64,000 nt of DNA from NCBI RefSeq assembly GCF_028401425.1, contig NZ_JAQOMS010000002.1:2108001-2172000 (forward strand). Reading direction: 5' to 3'. Below the pieces are notes generated by a model that worked only from the letters and a program-made list of their open reading frames with translations, made no database searches and was not told the origin of the DNA. The stretch is from Psychrosphaera algicola. GTDB taxonomy: Bacteria; Pseudomonadota; Gammaproteobacteria; Enterobacterales; Alteromonadaceae. The stretch's first letter is position 1; each line of letters begins with the position of its first letter. Shown here one piece after another: positions 10,402 through 21,520 of this stretch. The translations under genes and the position numbers were made by a program.

Positions 10402-11138
10402 GCAAACAGCTCAACAGCGGCTTATATGTTGGACAAATAAGACACCGCCGTTTTAGCCCTAAACAACATGAATTCAGTTATGGCCTGTTCATGGTTGCCA
10501 TTGATGTTGATGAAATCCCACAATTAACGCAACAGTCTCGATTATTTGGCACAAACTGGTGGTCACCACTAAGATTTAAGCAATCGGATTACATGAAAAA
10601 TAAAAGTGATCCAACTGATTTAAAAAAACGTATTAAAGACAAAGCGCTGGAATTAGGCGAAAGCCGAGAAATTGACAAAATAATACTTGTTGCTCAATGT
10701 CGTTGTTTTGGTTTGTATTTCAGCCCAGTAAATTTTTATTTTTGCTATAGCCAAAATAAGTGCGTGGTGATGATAGCTGAGGTTTCTAATACACCTTGGA
10801 ATCAGACTCACTATTATTTAGTTAACTTAGACGTGGTTGGTGGGAGTACCAATAAAAAGGACTTCCATGTGTCACCATTTATGCCAATAGACATGACTTA
10901 TCACTGGCGGGTGAGCCCTCCAAAAAGCAAGTTACTTGTGCATATTGAAAACCACAAAACTGACAAAGTATTCGACGCAACATTGACCCTTAAAAAGACA
11001 GTGTTAAACCGCCGAAATCTGTTAAAAGTGCTGTTTAAGCATCCCTTAATGACATTCAAAATCGTATTAGGGATTTATTGGCAAGCGGCTAAATTATTTG
11101 CGAAACGTATACCGTTTATCGCAAACCCAAAACCTTGA
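10398..11138 (+). CDS. DUF1365 family protein
   Basis: 246 residues, intact, starting ATGA-coupled to the FAD oxidoreductase. The opening YVGQIRHRRFSPKQHEFSY and the central FSPVNFYFCY plus EVSNTPWNQTHYYLV are diagnostic for DUF1365. Biochemical role unknown. It is nearly always encoded between the COG2907 oxidoreductase and a CFA-like methyltransferase, so a shared lipid-modification job is likely. Confidence 0.9.
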   Translation: MSKQLNSGLYVGQIRHRRFSPKQHEFSYGLFMVAIDVDEIPQLTQQSRLFGTNWWSPLRFKQSDYMKNKSDPTDLKKRIKDKALELGESREIDKIILVAQCRCFGLYFSPVNFYFCYSQNKCVVMIAEVSNTPWNQTHYYLVNLDVVGGSTNKKDFHVSPFMPIDMTYHWRVSPPKSKLLVHIENHKTDKVFDATLTLKKTVLNRRNLLKVLFKHPLMTFKIVLGIYWQAAKLFAKRIPFIANPKP

Positions 11139-11145
11139 GGAAACT

Positions 11146-12375
11146 ATGGAAAACATTAGAATCCAGTCGGATAATGAAATAAAACATTCGTGGTTTGAGA
11201 AGCGTTGTCGCCAGCTTGTTTTTAAGCAGTTTGAAAAACTGACAGACGCCGGTCTAACGATAAAAGAAGGCTCTAACGAACAGTATTTTGGCGATTTAAA
11301 CTCCGAACTGCAAAGCCAGATCATTATCCACGACAGTAGCACATTTGTTGACATGGTTAAGGGCGGTAGTATCGGCGCCGCTGAAGCCTATTTAGATGGC
11401 AAGTGGTCAAGCAATAATCTAGTCACCTTAATCCGCGTATTTGCTCGATTCCAAGCAATATTGGATAAACTTGAGAACAGTAAGTCTGTATTGTCGAAAA
11501 TCGCAGATTGGCTCATGCATCGCAGTAATCGAAACTCAATGTTCCAAGCCAAAAAAATATCATGGCCCACTATGATCTTGGTAACGATTTATACGAGCAA
11601 TTTTTAGATGACAATATGGTGTATTCGTCGGCTATATTCAGCGACCCAGACCAATCTTTGGAACAAGCGCAAATAAACAAGTTTGAACTCATTTGCCAAA
11701 GGCTCGACCTAAAGCCTGGCGAATCCCTACTTGAAATCGGTACAGGTTGGGGAGGCCTAGCAATATACGCCGCTCAACACTATGGCGTTCATGTCACAAC
11801 AACAACCATTTCTGAACAGCAATTTGATTACGCCAATAACCGAGTTAACGAGCTTGGCCTTAGTAGCAAGATCACTTTACTGAAAGAAGATTATCGCTTA
11901 CTCACTGGAACGTATGACAAGGTCGTTTCAATTGAAATGATTGAAGCTGTGGGCAAAGAGTATTTTGCAACGTATTTCAAAAAGCTTAATTCTTTATTGA
12001 AACCAGACGGAAAGTTACTGCTTCAAGCCATTACCATTGCCGATCAGCGATTTGAATATTACGCAAACAATGTTGATTTTATTCAAAAATACATATTCCC
12101 ATAGTGGTTGTTTGCCTTCTGTTACTGTGATGAACCAGCACCTTACAAAATATACCGAAATGGTGCCTATTACTCTGGCTGATATTGGTATCGATTACGC
12201 AAAAACGCTAAATCATTGGCGAGAACGTTTCCAAAGCAATTGGTCACATATAAATGAACTTGGTTACGACGAGAAGTTTAAACGCCTTTGGGATTATTAC
12301 CTGTGTTATTGCGAGGGCGCTTTTTTAGAGCGTCGAGTAAGCACTGTCCATCTCGTCGCACAAAAATCCGTTTAG
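11146..12375 (+). CDS. Cyclopropane-fatty-acyl-phospholipid synthase-like methyltransferase, frame broken
   Basis: SAM-dependent methyltransferase of the CFA family. It has MAHYDLGNDLYEQFLDDNM, the SAM loop LLEIGTGWGGLA, and YIFP...GCLPS further on. ATG 11146 follows GAGG, 7 bases past the DUF1365 stop. The frame breaks at about 11555 (one A lost in an A7 run) and at 12097-12104. There, TTCCCATAGTGG is read in place of TTCCCAGGTGG, a CCWGG lesion (CCAGG to CCATAG). The restored protein is about 410 residues ending near 12375; an open frame after the stop (12376-12461) has no recognised homology. Last recognised gene of the ECF/ChrR unit. Confidence 0.88.
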
Positions 12376-12567
12376 TCGAAAATAATGACGGCTATTGGTT
12401 CAACTTAAATTATCCGATAGCCCCATTCCCCATGTTGTTCCTAACAAATAACTGCATTTAAAGGTGTTTTTCATAACGTATAGGGCAAAAACTTATACTG
12501 ACAAATAGAAAAAACTGCTTTAGTCTAAATTTTACGCATTGGCATGAAATAACAGACTAATAATAAA

Positions 12568-15382
12568 ATGAACATTCAAATTAGCGTGATCTTAACTTGC
12601 TTGCTCCTGTCTGCTTGCAGCGGTGGCAGCGATGGCGAAAGTAAAAACAGGTTGATACCACACCAGACATTACAGACGGTGAAATTTCTCAAATTGTTAT
12701 CAACGAAGCCGCTTCCCAAAACTCTTTATACGACGATGCAGACGGCGATTCCCCTGATTGGATCGAGTTATATAATGGCTCAGATGAAACGGTATCACTC
12801 GCTAATTGGTCACTTACAGACGATGTTGACGAGCCATCAAAATGGTCATTTCCAGCAATGGCTATTTCTCCCAAAAGCTATCTATTGGTTTGGGCGTCTG
12901 ACAAAGATCGCCAATTTTCTGGGCAATACCGAACATTTGTAACCACTGAACACGATGTTACCTACCTCACGCCAAAATCGGCTGTTGCAAGTGATTGGCC
13001 AGAACTTAACTTTGACACTGCAGGTTGGTCAACGGGAAAATCAGGTCTTGGTTATGGCGATAATGACGACACAACTATAGTAGAAGCTGGAGTGCGCTCG
13101 ATATTCGCTCGCTTTACCTTTAACCTCGATAACACCACAGCAATTGAACAATTATTTTTAGACATAGATTATGACGACGCATTTGTTGCGTACTTAAACG
13201 GCAAAGAAATCGCTCGTAATAATATTGGCGGATTGTTGCCAAGCTACAATACCCCCGCAACCGCTTCACATGAAGCTGTTATCTACTCTGGCGGTTCCCC
13301 TGAAAGATTTGATGTAAGCGCATTCATTGATGAACTGATAATCGGCGACAATGTGTTAGCAATTCAAGTCCATAACCACGGAGAGTCGTCGAGTGATATG
13401 TCAATGCGTCCGTATTTAACGGGTCATATCAACAACGGCGAATTGCCTTTTACAAGTGGTGTAACGCCACCTGCGCTATTAAAGCTGACAGATAATGAAC
13501 TGCATAGTAATTTTAAACTATCAAGTACCGACCCTGAAACCTTGTATTTAATTGACGACACTGGGGAGTTAGTTCATTCACTTTTAGTGGGTCGGCACTC
13601 ACTTAATGGCTCAGTAGGAATAAATGACGAGGGTGAGTCAGTTTATTTTAAAGAGGCAACACCGGAACAAGAAAATTCGAGCACCTCGTTTTTAGGGGCC
13701 GTAATCAATGAACCAATTTATTCACATCAAGGCGGACTTGTTGATGACCTCAGTTTAATTATTAGTGGCGCTGAGACTGGGCAAGAAATTCGATATACGA
13801 CGGATCACAGCGTGCCGACAGAAACCTCGCCACTCTATTCCGGGCCAATAAATATCGACGCCGACACGGTTATTCGAGCAGCCATATTTGCCCCCAATGC
13901 AATCCCTTCACCCACTTCGACACGCGTATTTTTACCTAATAAAGATCATGTTTTACCTATAATTTCTTTGGTCACTGAAGATAAAAATTTATGGGATCAC
14001 CATAACGGAATGTATGTTTCAGGTCCCAATGCCAATAGTATCTTGCCATTTTTCAATTCAAATTTTTGGCAAGACTGGGAAAAACCTATGCATTTTTCCA
14101 TGTACGGTCGTGATAACAATTTATTGGTTGAAATTGATTTAGGAGCCAAAATATTTGGAGGCTGGAGTCGCGCGAACGAACAACGTTCATTTTCACTCTT
14201 TGCTCGCGGGCGTTATGGTGAAAAAGAAATTGAAGGTACGTTTTTTGATGATCTACCCTACGATAAATTTCAAAGTTTAGTCCTTCGAAATTCGGGCTAG
14301 GATTGGCTAAAAACCATGTTTAAGGACATTGCGACAACTCGGCTAATGGCAGGCTCAGGTATCGATGTTCAAGCCGCTCAACCCAGCCTTGTTTATCTAA
14401 ACGGAGCTTTCTGGGGACTATACAACTTACGGGAAAAAGTGAACGAACACTTTTTGGCGAGCAAACATGACCTAAACCCCGACCAAATCGATATTGTTGA
14501 AGCCAACGGCGTACTGGTTCATGGCGACAATAGAGACTTTAAAAACTTAATGGCATTTGTGGCTTCGAATAACTTAAACAATGACGACAATTACGCATAT
14601 GTAGACAGTAAAATTGATATCGACAATTTTATGCGTTATCAAATTGCACAAATTTATTTCGACAACCACGATTGGCCTGAAATAATATTAAAATGTGGCG
14701 TCCCAAAAGCGGCAAGTGGCATTGGATTTTATATGACACAGATTTTTCGTTTAATAACTTCCCCAGCTGGCATGAGCAAAACTCATTTGACTCGTTAAGT
14801 TTTGCCACTACCGAATATGGTCCTGATTGGCCAAATCCACCTTGGTCCACATTACTACTGCGTTCGCTATTGACCAATGAAAGCTTTAAACATCGTTTTA
14901 TTAACCAATTTTCAGATGACTTAAATAGTCGATTTGAACCCAACGCGGTTTCTCAACATATCGCCAATTTAGCTGCCCATATTGAGTCTGAAATTCCGGC
15001 GCAATTTCAACGTTGGACAGGCAGTAGTAGCACGCAACCGTGGCACAGCGAGGTTGCAATAATGCAAGAATTTGCCATGCTTCGCCCGGGATATATGCGC
15101 ACACATATAAAAAACTATTTTGCACTAAATCAAGACTATGCACTCACCATAGACAATAATTTGCCGAACAAGGCCATGATTCAATTGAATTCAATCGAGT
15201 TAAATGACGCTTCATGGCAAGGTCGATATTTCTCTTCCATACCTATTCAATTTGAAGCTAAGCCACAAGATAGCGTAGTCTTTTCTCATTGGTTAGTTAA
15301 CGGACAAAAAATGGAAGGCGCTAAAGTGCACATTACCCTTAGTTCAAATACGAGTGTAGAAGCCGTATTTGTAGAGCCATAA
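12568..15382 (+). CDS. CotH kinase family lipoprotein with lamin-tail domain, frame broken
   Basis: Lipoprotein signal with LLLSACSGG (Cys about residue 17), then a lamin-tail-like domain (INEAASQNSLYDDADGDSPD, WIELYNGSD) and a CotH kinase domain (LRNSG-x-DW, YLNGAFWGLYNLREK, MWRPKSGKWHWILYDTDFSF). Breaks: near 12650 (G lost), an in-frame TAG at 14298-14300 where CAG within CCAGG is expected (NSG-Gln-DW), and near 14687 where CCTGG is read as CCTG. Repaired, it is about 935 residues. CotH proteins are atypical protein kinases in spores. In gammaproteobacteria they lie next to VTC and DUF4956 genes, as here. Confidence 0.85.
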
Positions 15383-15386
15383 GCCT

Positions 15387-16174
15387 GTGGGAGCTCGTAG
15401 TTTTTCTCTCGATTTGAATATATTAAATTCGTTTAACCAGCATGGGTTAGATGATCTTAAAAATGCAAAATTAATGAATCGGGTCGACAGTAAGTTTTTG
15501 TTACCTATGGCCCAATTGCCTTTATTGTTAAAAGACTTAAAGCCCCATTGCAGCTTGTTAAATATAAATGGCAACTTACTTGCTCAATATGAAAACGTCT
15601 ATTACGACACGCCAGAATTTGATTTTTATCATCAGCACCACAACGGTAAACTTAATCGTGTTAAAGTTCGACGACGCTGTTATGCCGATCATGATTTAGC
15701 TTTTTTGAACTTAAAATTAAATCTAATAAATCACGCACCGAAAAAACCAGAATTAAAATTGTCGCCGACAATGAAGCTAAGCAGTTTACAACCTTTACGA
15801 CGCAGCAGTGCTTGCAGAAATTTGGGGCATTAATCGATGTTCAAAATTGCAATTACCAACGGTTAAGTTTGGCAAACGAACAGCTTGGTGAGCGGGTGAC
15901 AATAGACTTAAATACTGAGTTTACAGACTTACAAACCAACAACACAATCACCCTTGACCGGGTTTGTATTGTCGAATTAAAGCAACAAAAATTAAACCTA
16001 AGCTCACCACTTTATCGAGTCTTAAAACACAACGGGTTGCGACCCAGCTCGTTTAGCAAATATTGTTTGGGGACGGCATTACTGCGACCAAATGAGATTA
16101 AATCTAATTTATTTAAACCTACCCTTTTGGCGTTAAAACGCCGCCACGGAGTTATTAATGAACCTAACGTTTGA
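15387..16174 (+). CDS. VTC-domain (polyphosphate polymerase-like) protein, frame broken
   Basis: VTC domain: RVDSKFLLPMAQL near the N terminus, then YYDTPEFDFYHQHHNGKLNR and KVRRRCYAD, giving the basic tunnel residues typical of polyphosphate polymerase domains, and later VCIVELKQQ. One A is missing near 15750 (ELKIVADNEAKQF restored), which splits the ORF. Repaired length is about 260 residues. GTG start 15387 immediately follows the CotH stop and the end overlaps DUF4956 by 17 bases, so the three are co-expressed. Polyphosphate chemistry is inferred from the family. Confidence 0.85.
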
Positions 16175-16754
16175 ACTTCTTAATACCGATTTTTTAACAC
16201 GATTCGCAATTAATTTTGTTAGTCTAATCGTTTTATTACGAGGCATTTATTATCGAAACGATGCCCAAAGTGAATCTAGTTCTGGCTTTTTAGTCTTTGG
16301 TAATGGGGTATTTTTTGTCACCGCCCTGCTTCACGATGTCGAGATGTCCATGGGGTTCGCTTTTGGTCTATTTGCCGTTTTCTCCATGTTACGCTATCGA
16401 ACCGAAACATTGTCAGTGCGTGATATGACCTACCTTTTTGTTTTAATTGCAATTTCATTACTTTCTTCGGTAAGTTCGCTAAGTATGATGGAACTTACTG
16501 GGGTCAATGCGGCTCTATGTATCATTACACGATTTAGTGAAACGTCTTTATTTACTAAAACCATCGAACACAAACTGGTTCGTTATGAAAATATTGCGTT
16601 AATTAAGCCTAGCGAAAGTCAGCAACTTTATGCTGATTTAGAGCAACGACTTGGCGTGGAAGTGACCAACGTTGAAATCGGTGATGTCGATTTTTTAAGG
16701 GACAGTGCCTTATTAAAAGTGTTTTATCGTCGTCCCGTGAACCCCATAGAATGA
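16158..16754 (+). CDS. DUF4956 membrane protein
   Basis: 198 residues, intact. Several membrane segments fall in the N-terminal half (FAINFVSLIVLLRGIYY; FLVFGNGVFFVTALL; MTYLFVLIAISLLSSV). Conserved FAVFSMLRYRTET lies between them, and a soluble C-terminal domain follows. DUF4956 is the usual partner of VTC proteins in bacteria and resembles the membrane part of polyphosphate/VTC systems. Overlaps the upstream VTC gene and is 11 bases from the porin gene. Confidence 0.9.
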   Translation: MNLTFELLNTDFLTRFAINFVSLIVLLRGIYYRNDAQSESSSGFLVFGNGVFFVTALLHDVEMSMGFAFGLFAVFSMLRYRTETLSVRDMTYLFVLIAISLLSSVSSLSMMELTGVNAALCIITRFSETSLFTKTIEHKLVRYENIALIKPSESQQLYADLEQRLGVEVTNVEIGDVDFLRDSALLKVFYRRPVNPIE

Positions 16755-16765
16755 AGTGATGATAT

Positions 16766-17959
16766 ATGTTTTATAAACCTTTTGATTTATCAATCGTTAA
16801 CAATACTGCCCAAGCTGCATTTGCTTTATCGGTATTGACGCTCTTTACATTACCCGCTGCAACAGCCGCCGAATCAAATGTTGAAAACGAGGCCGAACAA
16901 AAACCGGCTTTAGAGATATCAGGCAAGGTTATGGTTGATGTTCGTCAAGCAGATGATTTGTTTCTCGACGATGATTTTGAAGATGCATTACTGCGGCGCT
17001 TAGACTTAACCGCTGAATATACATTTTCTGAACTTTGGAGTGCCGAACTCCAAGTCGCCTACGACCAAATAGAAGAGAAAATAGAAGTCAAAGACGCCAG
17101 TATTAAAAGCAAATATTTTTCTGCCTTTAACGTTACGGTAGGTCAATTTAAAGAGCCTATGGGTTTAGAATATCTAACAAGCTCAACAAAAGTTGGGGCC
17201 ATGGAACGGTCGATGGCAACCAATACTTTTGCTCCTAAACGCAACGTCGGAATCATGCTTAGCGATAACCAAAAGCGCTATACGTGGGCTGTCGGTGTAT
17301 TTAATAACTCCGAAGACATTGATTTTAAACAAACAGCGATAACCGCTCGGGCGACATATAACAAAAAGTTTCTTTTGCCATTCAGTCAAACCAATAAGTT
17401 CAGATTGCATCTTGGTCTTTCTGCCACCAGCCGCAATCAAGATCCAGATGACTCTATTCGAATTAACGAAGACTTAGAGCTTTATGGATCTAATTCAATT
17501 ATAGAAAGTGAAAAAATCGACGCGACAGACCAATCTACCACCGGACTTGAATTTGCGTTTATAGCTGAAAGAGTTGTTTTGCAAGGCGAATATTTTAACC
17601 AAAAAGTCACTGCCGACCCAAACTCGTCAGACTTAAACAGTCAATACGATGGTTTCTACACACAAATGACCTACACCTTAACCGGTGAAGGAATGGACTA
17701 CAAAAATGGCAAACTCGGAGGCATAAAACCAGAATCGGATTATGGTGCTTTAAGTTTAGTGGTTCGATATGGTGAGCTAAATGCGCGGGATAATTACGAT
17801 GGTACGGAAGCGACATCGCTTTATTACGGTTTAAACTACACCTATAGCAAACATCTTAGAGCCCAGCTTGGTTATCAACAAGCCGATATATCAGGTAAAA
17901 ACGCTTTGCTCATTAATCAAGGTTCCGCGACCTCTTTGAGGTTACAGTATTCATTTTAA
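16766..17959 (+). CDS. Phosphate-selective porin O/P family outer-membrane protein
   Basis: 397 residues, intact, with a signal sequence (hydrophobic ALSVLTLFTLPAATAAES) and an OprP/OprO-like beta-barrel: LRRLDLTAEYTFSELWSAEL, VGQFKEPMGLEYLTSS, and a final aromatic LRLQYSF for outer-membrane insertion. The FKEPMGLE pattern is characteristic of the Porin_O_P family. Location after VTC/DUF4956 suggests phosphate or polyphosphate uptake (inference). A strong hairpin terminator follows at 17984-18017. Confidence 0.88.
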   Translation: MFYKPFDLSIVNNTAQAAFALSVLTLFTLPAATAAESNVENEAEQKPALEISGKVMVDVRQADDLFLDDDFEDALLRRLDLTAEYTFSELWSAELQVAYDQIEEKIEVKDASIKSKYFSAFNVTVGQFKEPMGLEYLTSSTKVGAMERSMATNTFAPKRNVGIMLSDNQKRYTWAVGVFNNSEDIDFKQTAITARATYNKKFLLPFSQTNKFRLHLGLSATSRNQDPDDSIRINEDLELYGSNSIIESEKIDATDQSTTGLEFAFIAERVVLQGEYFNQKVTADPNSSDLNSQYDGFYTQMTYTLTGEGMDYKNGKLGGIKPESDYGALSLVVRYGELNARDNYDGTEATSLYYGLNYTYSKHLRAQLGYQQADISGKNALLINQGSATSLRLQYSF

Positions 17960-17983
17960 ATAAAGGTTCCTTACCCTGTATAA

Positions 17984-18017
17984 TAAAAAACGGTCACCTT
18001 TGGTGACCGTTTTTTAT
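17984..18017 (+). terminator. Rho-independent terminator after the porin gene
   Basis: Stem with arms AAAACGGTCACC and GGTGACCGTTTT, TTT loop, then a T-run. It ends the CotH-VTC-DUF4956-porin unit and, being A-rich on the other side, may also serve the converging MscS gene. Confidence 0.9.
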
Positions 18018-18064
18018 TGATGGCATAACGTACTAACGTCATCAACTGTATTGAAAATTGTTAA

Positions 18065-18943
18065 TTATTTTGGTGCCCGAGTAATGGTAACCGCACCGTC
18101 AATATGGACGTCACGTTGTGGAAACGCAATAACAATGTTCTTTTCTTCAAATAACTCGCTTATCCTGAACCTGATGCGACTTCGAGCCATTCTCAGTCCT
18201 CCTTCAACACTTGAGTTAATCCAAAAATTAACGTCAAATATTAGCGCGTTATCGCCAAAATCCTCAAACGTAACAATCGGTTTTGGATCTTGCAATACTT
18301 CCTGTTGCTCATCTGTCGCCTGTTGAATTAAGGCCGCAACTTGTTTTGGATCTGAGCCATAGGCTACCCCAATTCGTACAGTAGAGCGGACTAACCGGTC
18401 TACTAACGTCCAGTTAACCACGGTATTTTCCAGCAGTTTACTGTTTGGTATTAGCATATGAACCCCGTCCACTCGTCGTATACGAGTTGACCGCGTATTG
18501 ATCTCTTCAACCACACCTTTAACTTCTTCAACTTCTAAAAAGTCGCCTATTCTTATTGGCTTTTCCCACATCAAAATCCAACCACTGATGAAGTTGTTAA
18601 TGATGTTTTGGGCTCCAAAACCAAAACCGATGGCAATGGCACCCGAAAGAAATGCAAACGCAGTTATCGGCACATTTAAAATGTCTAAAATGGTGATAAC
18701 CAAAATCGCTATCGCAACAACATAAAACAATCGTTGCATCAAGTGAATGACATTAGGGTCGGTGTGTTTTGACGCCAAATTTTGACTAACACGTCGAACT
18801 AACATCTTAGTTAGCTTTAGACCCAAAACAATCAATATCGGTATCATAAGCAGCCCACCAAAGGTGATGGGTTGCTCCGACACAGTAAATATTGTTGTCC
18901 CTAATACATCTCTAATCGAACTAAATGTTTGCTGAAAATCCAT
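18065..18943 (-). CDS. Small-conductance mechanosensitive channel MscS family
   Basis: 292 residues, intact. Three predicted membrane helices occupy the first 110 residues, the pore helix being GAIAIGFGFGAQNIINNFIS. After it come the beta domain (ISGWILMWEKPIRIGDFLE) and C-terminal domain with DGVHMLIPNSKLLEN. This is a turgor-release channel in the inner membrane. It is the last gene of the RimK operon, 3 bases after the zinc-protease-like gene. Confidence 0.95.
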   Translation of the reverse strand: MDFQQTFSSIRDVLGTTIFTVSEQPITFGGLLMIPILIVLGLKLTKMLVRRVSQNLASKHTDPNVIHLMQRLFYVVAIAILVITILDILNVPITAFAFLSGAIAIGFGFGAQNIINNFISGWILMWEKPIRIGDFLEVEEVKGVVEEINTRSTRIRRVDGVHMLIPNSKLLENTVVNWTLVDRLVRSTVRIGVAYGSDPKQVAALIQQATDEQQEVLQDPKPIVTFEDFGDNALIFDVNFWINSSVEGGLRMARSRIRFRISELFEEKNIVIAFPQRDVHIDGAVTITRAPK

Positions 18944-18946
18944 AAC

Positions 18947-19399
18947 TTACACTTTTATTTCGTCGTTAGTTTGAGAATTAATAAACACTTTTGATGGGTC
19001 CACCAAAAATCGCTTACCTATTGCTTCACGGCCAAACAACATTAAGTAGTTCATGTCAGAGCGGTCAGTCAACGATATTTCAATCATCCACTGCTCGTCA
19101 CCTAACTCACATAAAGTTTCAATGACGTAACGTTGCTCTGCTTCACCGTTTGATGATTTCACTTTGCGAATATCACAAATAGGTGCAATACAACTGACGA
19201 CCTTGTCAACATTATGGACGTCAGGATGAATATCAAACTTGACTAAAGGCTTGCCTTTTTTAACTACTTTTTGAATATTATCAACATGTAACGATGACGT
19301 TTTAGCGCCAGTATCCACTCGTACTTGTAAATCACCTATCGCCAAATCTGGCAATGCTATCGATTCTAAACGCCCTATGATTTTTTTGTTATTCATCAC
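18947..19399 (-). CDS. rimB: RimB-like ATP-dependent zinc protease (retropepsin-like)
   Basis: 150 residues, intact. RVDTGAKTSSLHVDNI carries the aspartic D-T-G motif of the retropepsin-like RimB/DUF family, and FGREAIGKRFLVDPS the C-terminal signature. In Pseudomonas RimB is a protease that regulates ribosomal protein S6 glutamylation by RimK. Here it is third in the order RimK, deacylase-like, RimB, MscS. Confidence 0.85.
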   Translation of the reverse strand: MMNNKKIIGRLESIALPDLAIGDLQVRVDTGAKTSSLHVDNIQKVVKKGKPLVKFDIHPDVHNVDKVVSCIAPICDIRKVKSSNGEAEQRYVIETLCELGDEQWMIEISLTDRSDMNYLMLFGREAIGKRFLVDPSKVFINSQTNDEIKV

Positions 19400-19475
19400 T
19401 GAGTCCTAAATTTAAATTTGCATACCATCAGGTAATAATTGGCCCTGAACAGTTTCAATTTGCTCTACAATGTCC

Positions 19476-20456
19476 TTAGCTATCTTCTTCAAAGTCAGCA
19501 ATGTGGAACATAGCTTCACCTTCCTGCACTAACGGAATATTTTGTTTGCCAATCAAAATACCGCTGCGTGTTGCTTTTACAACATCGATGACTTCACCAA
19601 ATGGACTACCGATTTCAGCTAAGATATCGTTTTTCTCGATTTGGTCACCTAAATCAACTTTATTGTGAACAATGCCACTCGCATTTGCCCGCATCCAGCC
19701 ACTGCTATTAGCAATAAAAGGTTCTAATGGTTTCCGTTTTTTGCCCGAGCTTCTTCGCATCATGCCTAAAAACTGTAAAACATTTAATATACCTTTCATT
19801 CCAGCTCGGATTGAAAACTCGTCAAATCGTAAAGCTTCACCGGCTTCGTACAACAATACCTTAGTATCATTTTCTACTGCCGCTTGACGCAAAGAACCGT
19901 CTAATACGTTTGAATGCAATACAACAGGAACCCCAAATACTTGGGCTAACTCTTTAGTAGCATCATCGGTTAAATCGGCACGAATTTGTGGCAAATTAGA
20001 ACGATGAATCGCACCTGTGTGCAAATCAATACCGTAGTCACACTGCTTGACTATTTCATTCAAAAATTTAAACGCAACACGACCAGCCAATGAACCTTTA
20101 CTTGACCCCGGAAAACAACGGTTTAGGTCACGTCGGTCAGGCATATAACGGCTTTGATTTACAACGCCATATACGTTAACCATAGGCACAGCAATTACAG
20201 TTCCACGAATAATTTTAAAGTTCTTCTGGGTGATAAGACGGCGGATAATTTCAATCCCATTCAACTCGTCACCATGCACAGCTGCACTTATAAATATTGT
20301 TGGTCCATAGTTTTTTAGAGCGAAAAATATGCACAGGTAAAGATACATCAGCATCGGTATACAATTTAGCAACGGGTAATTCAATTTTACGTTGCTCACC
20401 TATAGCATAATTGTAAATTCGCCAATTTTTAATGGCGCCATCGTCATTCCTTTCAT
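19476..20456 (-). CDS. Succinylglutamate desuccinylase/aspartoacylase family protein, frame broken
   Basis: Zinc deacylase of the AstE/ASPA family: VHGDELNGIEIIRRL (H-x2-E zinc ligands), DRRDLNRCFPG and IDLHTGAIHRSNLPQIR. The true start is upstream of the internal ATG, at about 20456 (MKGMTMAPLK), 4 bases after the RimK stop. The frame is lost near 20405 and again near 20310 (A-run). Repaired length is about 325 residues. Companion of RimK in many gammaproteobacteria, probably acting on glutamate-modified substrates (inference). Confidence 0.85.
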
Positions 20457-20460
20457 ATCT

Positions 20461-21372
20461 TTACCTACTAACCTTTACCGCGCGTTTTTGTCGCATGTAG
20501 TTTTGCATTTTTTCAATAAATTCGATAACCATTCCGGCTACATCTTTACCCGTCGCATTTTCAATACCTTCAAGGCCTGGAGAAGAGTTAACTTCCATAA
20601 CCATAGGTCCGTTTTGTGAACGCAGTAAATCGACCCCACATACATTCAAACCCATTATTTTTGCTGCGTTTACCGCAGTCTCACGCTCTTGTTTCGTTAA
20701 CTTGATCACTTCAGCAGATCCGCCACGGTGTAAGTTAGAACGGAATTCACCTTCAGCACCTTGACGTTTCATCGCGGCAACCACTTTACCGCCAACCACC
20801 AAACAGCGAATATCGGCACCACCAGCTTCTTTAATAAATTCTTGAACCAATATGTTTGCTTTTAAGCCCATGAACGCTTCAATAATCGCTTCAGCAGCTT
20901 TTGCCGTATCGGCTAATACAACACCAATTCCCTGTGTACCTTCAAGTAATTTGATAACAACGGGTGCGCCACCAACATTTTTAATTAAGTCTTTAATGTT
21001 GTCTGGCTTGCTCGCGAAACCAGTGCGCGGTAGACCAATGCCCCTACGAGATAACAATTGTAAAGAGCGTAATTTGTCACGAGAACGACTGATAGCAACC
21101 GATTCGTTAACGTTAAACGTTCCCATCATCTCAAACTGACGCGCAACCGCTGTACCGTAAAACGTTACCGACGCACCAATTCGCGGAATAATCGCATCAT
21201 ACATTGGCAGTTCTTTACCATGGTAACGAACCGTTGGACGACTACTCGTGATGTCCATGTAGCAATGAAGAGTGTCGATAATATCCACTTCGTGACCCAT
21301 TGCTTCGCCAGCTTCTTTTAAGCGACGAGTTGAGTATAAGTTTGCGTTGCGAGATAAAATTGCGATTTTCAT
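20461..21372 (-). CDS. rimK: Ribosomal protein S6 L-glutamate ligase RimK
   Basis: 303 residues, intact ATP-grasp enzyme. The N-terminal pre-ATP domain has YDAIIPRIGASVTFYG. The ATP-grasp core has PVVIKLLEGTQGIGVVL and VQEFIKEAGGADIRCLV, with metal ligands in VMEVNSSPGLEGIE. It adds glutamate residues to the C terminus of ribosomal protein S6 and can make poly-alpha-glutamate. First gene of a four-gene minus-strand operon. Its promoter must lie in the 148 bases between it and the divergent LysR gene. Confidence 0.96.
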   Translation of the reverse strand: MKIAILSRNANLYSTRRLKEAGEAMGHEVDIIDTLHCYMDITSSRPTVRYHGKELPMYDAIIPRIGASVTFYGTAVARQFEMMGTFNVNESVAISRSRDKLRSLQLLSRRGIGLPRTGFASKPDNIKDLIKNVGGAPVVIKLLEGTQGIGVVLADTAKAAEAIIEAFMGLKANILVQEFIKEAGGADIRCLVVGGKVVAAMKRQGAEGEFRSNLHRGGSAEVIKLTKQERETAVNAAKIMGLNVCGVDLLRSQNGPMVMEVNSSPGLEGIENATGKDVAGMVIEFIEKMQNYMRQKRAVKVSR

Positions 21373-21520
21373 AATATTTTGTCCAACTTTTAAGTTTGTT
21401 TCCGTTTCACTAACGGGTTAATGTTTAAAGAGTGTAGACTGCATTTATCAAACAACAAAACGCAATATTTTGGTCGGTTTAATCAATTTTTTTGATTAGA
21501 CTGGTAAGAAAGAAAAAGCC

